A stretch of DNA of 64,000 nucleotides. It comes from Glaciimonas soli (GTDB lineage: Bacteria > Pseudomonadota > Gammaproteobacteria > Burkholderiales > Burkholderiaceae_D). The position numbers and the translations under genes are program-made. The notes under the pieces are model-generated. The model did no database searches and was not told where the DNA came from. It worked only from the letters and a program-made list of their open reading frames with translations. Positions 57,388 through 64,000 of the stretch are shown here, in pieces. Each line of letters opens with the position of its first letter. Position 1 is the stretch's first letter. Location: the NCBI RefSeq assembly GCF_009497155.1, contig NZ_WINI01000006.1, positions 178,559-242,558 of the forward strand, given 5' to 3'.

Positions 57388-57418
57388 CGCTGACTCAGAA
57401 CAAATACCCGAGTCAGCG
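57388..57418. other. Hairpin just upstream of the TPP aptamer
   Basis: A perfect 9-bp inverted repeat CGCTGACTC/GAGTCAGCG with a 13-base loop adjoins the 5' side of the riboswitch on the minus strand. It may be a 5'-UTR stabilising stem or an alternative partner of the aptamer's P1 helix. I see no other ORF or RNA between here and valS at 57582. Confidence 0.5.
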
Positions 57419-57581
57419 AAAAGGATTTTACCATTCGGATTTGGAATAAGTATAGTTAATTAGCAGTTTCCGCTATTGCGGTTTGCCTATATAACAATCA
57501 CAGCCAAAATCACAACCACATCTTCACTCTCCTTTATAATCGATGTTTTAGCAAAAAACACTAATAAATCAGGGAATTAGC

Positions 57582-60398
57582 ATGGAATTAGCAAAATCTT
57601 TTGAGCCGGCCGAAATTGAACAATTCTGGCGTAATGAATGGGAAAAGCGCGGGTATTTCGCGGCCTCCACTGATGCCAATAAACCATCATTCAGTATTCA
57701 ATTGCCGCCACCGAATGTGACTGGCACTTTGCACATGGGACATGCATTCAATCAAACCATTATGGATGGCTTGACCCGTTACCACCGCATGCGCGGCTTC
57801 AACACTGCCTGGATTCCAGGAACCGATCATGCGGGGATCGCAACACAGATCGTGGTGGAACGTCAGCTCGAAGCACAAAAGGTCTCGCGCCATGATTTAG
57901 GACGTGAAAAATTTGTCGAAAAAGTCTGGGAATGGAAAGAGCAATCTGGCTCTACCATCACAGGTCAAATGCGTCGCCTGGGCTCATCAGTTGATTGGGA
58001 TCGCGAATACTTCACGATGGATCCTGAACTCTCTGTGACGGTGACAGAAGTGTTCGTGCGCTTGTTTGAGCAAGGCTTGATTTATCGCGGCAAGCGATTG
58101 AGTAATTGGGATCCCGTACTCGGTACGGCGGTTTCTGATCTGGAAGTGGTGTCGGAAGAAGAAGACGGTTTCATGTGGCATATCCATTATCCGCTTGCCG
58201 ATGGTAGCGGTAATTTGACAGTGGCCACCACACGCCCGGAAACTTTATTGGGTGACGTCGCTGTTGCGGTGGATCCGACCGATGAGCGTTACACCCATCT
58301 CGTCGGCAAGATGGTAAAACTGCCTTTATGTGATCGTGAAATTCCTATCATCGCCGATGAATACGTCGATAAAGAATTCGGTACTGGCTGCGTCAAGATC
58401 ACGCCCGCGCATGACACTAACGATTACGCTGTTGGTCAACGCCATCAACTGCCGATGATTACCGTGTTCACGCTTGAAGCCAAGATCAATGAAAACGGCC
58501 CTGCACAATATCAAGGGCTGGACAGATTCGTCGCGCGTAAAAAAATCATCGCAGATCTGGATGCATTAGGTTTATTGGAATCGGTTAAACCGCATAAATT
58601 AATGGTACCGCGTGGCGAACGTACAGGGGTAATCATTGAGCCTATGCTGACCGACCAATGGTTTGTCGCGATGAGCAAAGCCGCACCGGAAGGAACCTAC
58701 TTTCCTGGTAAATCAATCACCGAAGTCGCACTTGAAAAAGTAGCGAACGGTGAAATCAAAATGGTGCCTGAAAACTGGACCACGACGTATAACCAATGGC
58801 TTAACAATATTCAAGATTGGTGTATTTCACGTCAGTTGTGGTGGGGGCATCAGATTCCTGCCTGGCATGACGAAGATGGAAAAATTTACGTTGCACGTAC
58901 TGAAGCAGAAGCTCAGGCGCAAGCGGGGGACAAAACGATCACGCGTGATACGGATGTGCTCGACACCTGGTTCTCGTCTGCGTTGGTGCCGTTTTCAACA
59001 TTAGGCTGGCCGAATGAAACACCCGATGCCAAACTATTTTTACCATCGTCGGTATTGGTAACAGGCTTTGATATTCTTTTCTTCTGGGTTGCACGGATGG
59101 TCATGATGACCACGCATTTCACTGGAAAAGTGCCCTTCAATACCGTGTATCTTCATGCACTGGTACGCGACGGCAATGGCCAAAAAATGTCCAAATCCAA
59201 GGGCAATGTACTTGACCCTATCGATTTAATTGATGGCGTTGATATTGAAACGCTGGTCGCAAAACGTACCACTGGATTAATGAATCCCAGGGATGCGGAA
59301 AAAATCGCTAAAGCCACACGCAAGGATTTTCCAGATGGTATCCAAGCTTTCGGCACCGATGCAATTCGCTTTACATTTGCTTCGTTAGCGACGCTGGGAC
59401 GTAACGTTAACTTCGACCTGAGTCGTTGCGACGGTTATCGTAATTTCTGCAATAAATTGTGGAATGCAACGCGCTTTGTGTTGATGAATACTGAAGGCAA
59501 GGATTGTGGTTTTGAAGGCCATACTCCAGGTGAATGCAATAAAGAAAAGCTTGATTTTTCTCTAGCTGATCGCTGGATCGTTTCGCAATTGCAGCGCACC
59601 GCTGCCGACATTGCAAAAGGCTTTGCAGACTATCGCTTTGATAATGTTGCCTCATCTATCTATCAATTTGTATGGGATGAGTATTGCGACTGGTATCTGG
59701 AAGTAGCCAAGGTACAAATGCAGCATGGCAGTGAGGCGCAACAACGCGCCACGCGTCGTACGCTGTTGCGTGTTCTTGAAACTATCCTGCGATTAGCGCA
59801 TCCAATTATTCCATTTGTGACTGAAGCATTGTGGCAAAGCGTTGCACCACTAACCGGACAAAAAATGGACCCGGCGGGCGATTCGATCATGCGTCAGACA
59901 TACCCAGAGCCACGTGAAGATAAGATCGACGAAAAAGCAGAAGCATGGATGACGCAGTTCAAAGTGCTGACTGATGCGTGCCGTAATTTGCGTGGTGAGA
60001 TGCAGTTATCACCTGCCTTACGCGTACCGTTGATTATCGCTGCCAACGACGCAGCACAACAAACCGAGTTGCGGTCATTTGCACCATACTTGCAAGGCTT
60101 GGCAAAATTATCGGAAATTCAAGTAGTAGAGGCTCTACCCGAATCTCCAGCGCCAGTTTCTGTCGTTGGCAATGCTAAGCTTATGCTACAAGTGGAAATT
60201 GATGTCGCAGCAGAGCGTGAACGTCTGAATAAAGAGATTACGCGCTTGGATGCTGAGATCAACAAAGCGCAAGCAAAACTAAGTAATGAAAGTTTTGTGG
60301 CACGAGCACCTGCTCAGGTAGTTGCACAAGAACAGGAACGCGTTGCAAATTTTTCGGCGACTCTAGTCAAATTGCGCGAGCAATTCGCTAAATTATAA
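57582..60398 (+). CDS. valS: Valyl-tRNA synthetase
   Basis: A 938-residue class Ia aminoacyl-tRNA synthetase. The HIGH-type motif lies in [14 protein letters not shown] and KMSKS in [12 protein letters not shown]; an editing domain lies between them and an anticodon-binding domain and C-terminal coiled coil follow ([24 protein letters not shown]). Length fits bacterial ValRS. It has an AGGGA ribosome-binding site. TATAAT at 57535-57540 is a plausible -10 box, though I see no clear -35. Confidence 0.97.
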   Translation: MELAKSFEPAEIEQFWRNEWEKRGYFAASTDANKPSFSIQLPPPNVTGTLHMGHAFNQTIMDGLTRYHRMRGFNTAWIPGTDHAGIATQIVVERQLEAQKVSRHDLGREKFVEKVWEWKEQSGSTITGQMRRLGSSVDWDREYFTMDPELSVTVTEVFVRLFEQGLIYRGKRLSNWDPVLGTAVSDLEVVSEEEDGFMWHIHYPLADGSGNLTVATTRPETLLGDVAVAVDPTDERYTHLVGKMVKLPLCDREIPIIADEYVDKEFGTGCVKITPAHDTNDYAVGQRHQLPMITVFTLEAKINENGPAQYQGLDRFVARKKIIADLDALGLLESVKPHKLMVPRGERTGVIIEPMLTDQWFVAMSKAAPEGTYFPGKSITEVALEKVANGEIKMVPENWTTTYNQWLNNIQDWCISRQLWWGHQIPAWHDEDGKIYVARTEAEAQAQAGDKTITRDTDVLDTWFSSALVPFSTLGWPNETPDAKLFLPSSVLVTGFDILFFWVARMVMMTTHFTGKVPFNTVYLHALVRDGNGQKMSKSKGNVLDPIDLIDGVDIETLVAKRTTGLMNPRDAEKIAKATRKDFPDGIQAFGTDAIRFTFASLATLGRNVNFDLSRCDGYRNFCNKLWNATRFVLMNTEGKDCGFEGHTPGECNKEKLDFSLADRWIVSQLQRTAADIAKGFADYRFDNVASSIYQFVWDEYCDWYLEVAKVQMQHGSEAQQRATRRTLLRVLETILRLAHPIIPFVTEALWQSVAPLTGQKMDPAGDSIMRQTYPEPREDKIDEKAEAWMTQFKVLTDACRNLRGEMQLSPALRVPLIIAANDAAQQTELRSFAPYLQGLAKLSEIQVVEALPESPAPVSVVGNAKLMLQVEIDVAAERERLNKEITRLDAEINKAQAKLSNESFVARAPAQVVAQEQERVANFSATLVKLREQFAKL

Positions 60399-60479
60399 CT
60401 CTCAGCTTGAGAGAATAATTGGAGATGCAATTGAAGCCGATGATGAGTGCAATGCTGTCCTACAAAAAAATATGACCAG

Positions 60480-60514
60480 ATCCGCACATTCCATTACTTT
60501 TGAAATGTGCGGAT
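60480..60514 (+). other. Hairpin in the leader of the DUF2147 gene
   Basis: ATCCGCACATT (60480-60490) and AATGTGCGGAT (60504-60514) form a perfect 11-bp stem with a 13-base loop. It is followed by A residues and then AAAGGAGACT, not a U-tract, so it is not a standard terminator on the plus strand. Confidence 0.6.
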
Positions 60515-60532
60515 TAAAAAAGGAGACTAAGC

Positions 60533-60979
60533 ATGAAAAAATTATCCATCGGCATGATACTCGGCGGCGCACTTTTAGCTTTCAATGCTTTTGCACAAAG
60601 CGCAACTCCAGTTGGTTTGTGGAAGAATATTGATGACGTGAGCGGCAAACCAAAAGCGATGATTCGGATCACTGAATCAGACGGTGTACTTCAAGGGAAA
60701 ATCGAGAAACTATACCGTGAACCTACTGAAGATCCGAATCCGAAATGCGATAAATGCGATGGCAATAACAAAGATAAACCTATCATTGGCATGACTATTT
60801 TGCGCGGCCTAAAAGCTGATGGTGCCAGTTATGACGGCGGTACTATTATTGATCCGCATAACGGAGCAACCTATAAATGTAAAATGACATTAGTAGACAA
60901 TGGTAAAAAACTCGATGTGCGCGGTTATATCGGTTTCTCTCTTTTAGGCCGAACCCAGACGTGGATACGTGAAGAATAG
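60533..60979 (+). CDS. DUF2147 family periplasmic protein
   Basis: A 148-residue protein with a Sec signal peptide (1-22, ending NAFAQ). The mature lipocalin-like beta domain carries the DUF2147 pattern PVGLWKNIDDVSGKPKAMIRI, LQGKIEKLY, then CDKCDGNNKDKPIIGMTILRGL, DGGTIIDPHNGATYKCKM and LDVRGYIGFSLLGRTQTW. The paired Cys in CDKC may be redox or metal-binding. Function is unknown. It has a strong ribosome-binding site (AAAGGAG) and its own terminator downstream. Confidence 0.9.
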   Translation: MKKLSIGMILGGALLAFNAFAQSATPVGLWKNIDDVSGKPKAMIRITESDGVLQGKIEKLYREPTEDPNPKCDKCDGNNKDKPIIGMTILRGLKADGASYDGGTIIDPHNGATYKCKMTLVDNGKKLDVRGYIGFSLLGRTQTWIREE

Positions 60980-61000
60980 TAGTCATTTGACTGAGTCATA

Positions 61001-61039
61001 AAAAATGCCACCCAGTGCAAACTGCGGTGGCATTTTTTT
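61001..61039. terminator. Bidirectional terminator after the DUF2147 gene
   Basis: AAAAATGCCACC and GGTGGCATTTTTTT pair around a 13-base loop. It lies between the plus-strand DUF2147 gene and the end of the minus-strand hydratase gene. Confidence 0.85.
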
Positions 61040-61056
61040 GTGCTGTTGTGCTCTAT

Positions 61057-61893
61057 CTATACGAATGAAACTGTTAATCCGGGTAAAGCAATGCCTGAAA
61101 ACGCCGTTACCCAAGTTTGCCCTGCTTGTACCGGATAAGCATCAGTCCACGTGCCCGTAGTGACAATTTCTCCTGCAGTCAGCGGGTCGAATTGCGTTTG
61201 ATTTTGCAATTGTTGATGCAAATGCCAAAGCGCGTGCAAAGGACTACCCAGTACATCACTGCCGAACCCAGCAGCACACAATGTCATGGCATCTTCAGTG
61301 CAACAAGATAAAGAAACACTGGAGTTGGCTAATATGTCACCCAAATTACGACGTGTTGCGGTGGATAATACATGTGGTTCGCCGATGATCAGCGTCCCGT
61401 GTAAACCAAATGCCGAAATGGCATCAACAGCCTCAAACTTCCAATCAGGAAATGGGCAGATGGCGATTTCAAATCCGTGTGCCATCCATTCGATACAATC
61501 CGCCAATTCATCCATAGTGGCATCCGGTGCTGGAGTAGTCGCTAATTTGAAAACGACTTCAGGCTCGACCCGCGGTTGCATCGCGCCATCCAGGCTTTGA
61601 ATGCCACGGTTTCCCTCTGCATAACGCACAGTCGACTCAAAGATATGCGACCAGATCGGCATGTTGATGGCTTCATTCACGCCATATTTGGGGGAAATAA
61701 TGCGATTCGCAAAGCCGAGCTTGCGTCCGACTGCAACCTCACCTTGGCCAATACTGGCATCCAAAATACGTTTTCCAATGTCATAACCATCCTCTAGCGA
61801 TAATTCGTCGCTAGCAGACAATGGGGGCAGCAATCGTGCATGGTTGCGTGCATCCATTAATTGATGCGCGTAACGATTGGCTTTTGTCGACAT
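61057..61893 (-). CDS. 2-keto-4-pentenoate hydratase family protein
   Basis: A 278-residue enzyme of the fumarylacetoacetate hydrolase fold, resembling MhpD/HpaH hydratases that add water to 2-hydroxypenta-2,4-dienoate in aromatic meta-cleavage pathways. Visible are VAVGRKLGFANRIISPKYGV, the metal-binding PRVEPEVVF (Glu-x-Glu) and a C-terminal GTWTDAYPVQAGQTWV. No other meta-pathway gene is nearby, so its substrate is unsure. I choose the ATG at 61893, close to the family's length (about 270); the ATG at 61899 is equally possible. Confidence 0.82.
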   Translation of the reverse strand: MSTKANRYAHQLMDARNHARLLPPLSASDELSLEDGYDIGKRILDASIGQGEVAVGRKLGFANRIISPKYGVNEAINMPIWSHIFESTVRYAEGNRGIQSLDGAMQPRVEPEVVFKLATTPAPDATMDELADCIEWMAHGFEIAICPFPDWKFEAVDAISAFGLHGTLIIGEPHVLSTATRRNLGDILANSSVSLSCCTEDAMTLCAAGFGSDVLGSPLHALWHLHQQLQNQTQFDPLTAGEIVTTGTWTDAYPVQAGQTWVTAFSGIALPGLTVSFV

Positions 61894-62056
61894 GAGCATG
61901 ATGATTGGTAGTTGGCTTACACAATGATGCACAGACAATCGCATTGTCTGTGACGTTCGATTTTTATACAAGTGTGAATTTCAATTCACAACACTTATAT
62001 AAATGCTTTTCTACGACTTTTTGTCTGAATTAACTTTCTAACAATTAACTGTTTTG

Positions 62057-63115
62057 TTAATTCTGACCCCACAATTCGCCGTTGGGGCCGGTCTGCGGTG
62101 CACTAATACCGAAGTGGCTGTATGCAGCAGGTGTCGCAATTCTTCCGCGCGGTGTTCGTTGTAAAAATCCCTGTTGAATCAAGTAAGGCTCCAACACATC
62201 TTCGATCGTGTCACGCTCCTCTCCAATCGCAGCTGCCAAATTATCAAGTCCGACTGGCCCACCACTAAATTTAAACAATACCGCTTCTAGTAATTTTCTA
62301 TCCATTAAATCAAAGCCAACAGGATCCACATCAAGCATGACTAATGCAGCATCAGCCATCGCCTTGGTGATTTCTCCCCGGCCTTTTACTTCTGCATAAT
62401 CACGCACACGCCGTAAGAGACGATTGGCAATACGCGGGGTGCCACGACTGCGTTTGGCAATTTCAAATGCGCCGTCGTCCACAATCGGTGCATTCAATAA
62501 GGCTGCGCTTCTAGTGACAATTTTGCTTAATTCCTGCGGTGTATAAAACTCTAATCGTGCAACGATGCCAAAGCGATCACGCAACGGGTTCGTTAGCATG
62601 CCAGCACGCGTAGTAGCACCGACTAAAGTAAATGGCTGCAAATCAAGTCGTACAGAACGGGCTGCAGGTCCTTCACCGATCATGATGTCAATTTGGTAGT
62701 CCTCTAGCGCGGGATAGAGAATTTCCTCGACGACCGGCGAAAGCCGGTGAATTTCATCTATAAATAGCACATCATTCGCTTCGAGATTCGTCAATAAGGC
62801 AGCCAAGTCACCGGCTCGTTCAAGCACAGGGCCCGAAGTTTGACGTAAGTTAACACCCATTTCGCGGGAGATAATGTGCGCAAGTGTTGTTTTACCGAGT
62901 CCCGGGGGGCCAAACAACAAAGTATGATCGAGCGCCTCTTTGCGTTGTCGTGCTGCGGTAATGAAAATTTCTAATTGCTCTCGAATTTTTTGCTGACCGA
63001 CGTATTCGCCCAGATGCTTAGGCCGTAATGCCCGCTCAATCGCCTCCTCATTGGGAGAGGCTGGAGTCGCTGCAATAATGCGCTGTTCGCTAAAGTCGTC
63101 GGTTTGTATACTCAT
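62057..63115 (-). CDS. ruvB: Holliday junction branch-migration ATPase RuvB
   Basis: A 352-residue AAA+ motor of the RuvAB complex. Walker [13 protein letters not shown] (about 70), Walker [12 protein letters not shown], sensor 1 GATTRAG and the C-terminal winged-helix region (FLQRTPRGR) are present. Length matches the family (about 340-355). It follows ruvA by about 50 bp. Confidence 0.97.
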   Translation of the reverse strand: MSIQTDDFSEQRIIAATPASPNEEAIERALRPKHLGEYVGQQKIREQLEIFITAARQRKEALDHTLLFGPPGLGKTTLAHIISREMGVNLRQTSGPVLERAGDLAALLTNLEANDVLFIDEIHRLSPVVEEILYPALEDYQIDIMIGEGPAARSVRLDLQPFTLVGATTRAGMLTNPLRDRFGIVARLEFYTPQELSKIVTRSAALLNAPIVDDGAFEIAKRSRGTPRIANRLLRRVRDYAEVKGRGEITKAMADAALVMLDVDPVGFDLMDRKLLEAVLFKFSGGPVGLDNLAAAIGEERDTIEDVLEPYLIQQGFLQRTPRGRIATPAAYSHFGISAPQTGPNGELWGQN

Positions 63116-63167
63116 TGGCCATGGTGGTTTGACTTAATCCCTAGAAATTAAGCCAGTATTTCATAAA

Positions 63168-63746
63168 TTATAATTTAGACAATGCTTTTAGCGCAAGCTT
63201 AATACCCTCTGAGACACCAACATCGGCGGGAATTTGTTTCAGCGCTAACAACGCTTCTTTATCAGAATAACCTAGTGCAACCAGCGCATTCAGAATATCT
63301 GCACTTGTATCGCTAACTATCTGCCCGCCAACAACACCTATATCCGCACCCAACTTGCCTTTTAACTCTAATAACAGGCGTTCTGCAGTTTTTTTGCCTA
63401 TCCCCGGTACCTTGGTTAGGCGGCCAGCTTCTTGCAAAGTAACCGCCTGTGCCAAATCCACTACCGACATTCCTGACAAAATAGAAAGTGCTGTGCGTGC
63501 GCCAACTCCGCTAATCTTGATTAACTGCTTAAAAACTGTACGCTCTTCGTTTGCTCCGAAGCCAAATAGAACATGGGCGTCTTCGCGTATTGCAAGATGA
63601 GTCAATAAGGTAACTTTTTCGCCCAGATTTGGTAAGTTATAAAAAGTGCTCATGGGTACACTCACCTCATAACCGACGCCATTGCAATCAATTAAAAGTT
63701 GAGGGGGATTTTTTTCCAGCAATATTCCGGAGAGACGACCTATCAT
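63168..63746 (-). CDS. ruvA: Holliday junction DNA helicase subunit RuvA
   Basis: A 192-residue junction-binding protein: an N-terminal OB fold ([31 protein letters not shown]), two helix-hairpin-helix motifs ([16 protein letters not shown] and [19 protein letters not shown]) and a C-terminal domain III that contacts RuvB ([21 protein letters not shown]). ruvC, often just upstream, is not within the window. Confidence 0.97.
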   Translation of the reverse strand: MIGRLSGILLEKNPPQLLIDCNGVGYEVSVPMSTFYNLPNLGEKVTLLTHLAIREDAHVLFGFGANEERTVFKQLIKISGVGARTALSILSGMSVVDLAQAVTLQEAGRLTKVPGIGKKTAERLLLELKGKLGADIGVVGGQIVSDTSADILNALVALGYSDKEALLALKQIPADVGVSEGIKLALKALSKL

Positions 63747-63960
63747 CGCAGTATTTTTTAAAATTGGAATCTTTAAATCATACAGGACAACTGGTTAAAA
63801 ACACAGTAGTTTGGAAGTTATTTATAGCTGGCCTATCTCTAACTATGAACAATCTACCCTCGTTGCTGTGATATTCCACATGGGAATAGCGCCTCTGTCT
63901 GTCGACTAGTGCGGCAAAAGGCCTCTACGAAGCGTTAGCACCAAGCGTTTATGCAAAGCA

Positions 63961-63994
63961 AAAACCCCACCCTCGGTTAAGAGGATGGGGTTTT
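63961..63994. terminator. Hairpin terminator upstream of ruvA
   Basis: AAAACCCCA-C-CCTC pairs with GAGG-A-TGGGGTTTT around GGTTAA. On the minus strand it is followed by a T-run, so it probably ends a gene lying to the right of the window. The 210 bp between it and ruvA should hold the ruvAB promoter; I see no ORF there. Confidence 0.7.
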
Positions 63995-64000
63995 CTGGGT

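Overview
The window looks like a chromosomal segment of a betaproteobacterium of the Burkholderiales, most likely the family Oxalobacteraceae (Herminiimonas/Undibacterium-like). I infer this from gene order and family membership: polA divergent from a LOG-family gene and then thrB, a BPSS1780-type membrane protein, DUF2968 and DUF3613 proteins, a Burkholderia-style Tad locus with a sigma-54 activator, and the moderate GC content. It carries housekeeping genes together with a large surface-structure locus. I saw no rRNA, tRNA, CRISPR array, phage module or complete insertion sequence.

Layout. 1-441: a dense block of short tandem and palindromic repeats in front of pilU (type IV pilus retraction ATPase). 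442-3044: pilU, glutathione peroxidase and a helical-repeat protein of unknown role. 3094-7324: a minus-strand glycerol module, glpD-glpK-glpF, with two GlpR-type palindromes upstream of glpD. 7361-8922: a sigma-70 promoter driving a BON-OmpA envelope protein and a membrane protein. 9008-12857: glycolate oxidase glcDEF. 13138-27576: a minus-strand Tad (Flp pilus) locus running flp, tadV, tadE, rcpC, rcpA, tadZ, tadA, tadB, tadC, tadD, a DUF3613 gene, tadG and a sigma-54 activator gene, followed by a DUF2968 gene. 27927-31704: a TpsB/ShlB-type outer-membrane transporter gene and a highly repetitive lipoprotein gene preceded by a good sigma-54 promoter match. 32140-35291: dxs-ispA-xseB (isoprenoid precursors plus exonuclease VII small subunit). 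35552-36939: a Rieske oxygenase gene flanked by two related miniature inverted-repeat elements. 37029-40458: a DMT exporter, sulfurtransferase, VOC protein, a 49-residue membrane protein and a dienelactone hydrolase. 40530-47724: a terminal-repeat element, polA, LOG protein, DUF2782-like protein, thrB, BPSS1780-type protein, MEKHLA protein and a PPOX flavoprotein. 47731-52704: acetyltransferase, uvrD, MFS transporter, acetyltransferase. 52732-57385: a thiC-thiS-thiG-thiD-thiE operon under a TPP riboswitch. 57582-63746: valS, DUF2147 protein, 2-keto-4-pentenoate hydratase-like enzyme, ruvB and ruvA.

The most interesting part is 13138-31704. A complete Tad machine sits next to a TpsB-like transporter that lacks an adjacent classical TpsA partner and lacks the usual Arg of its loop-6 motif. 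Beside it is a lipoprotein built of Gly-Thr dipeptide and 25-residue repeats. A sigma-54 activator at one end of the locus and a sigma-54 promoter at the other suggest one co-regulated surface or adhesion system. Short REP-like palindromes occupy four of the gaps inside the Tad run. Other regulatory DNA of note is a thiC riboswitch leader with a visible ribosome-binding-site-sequestering stem, and start codons of polA and the LOG gene that abut back to back.
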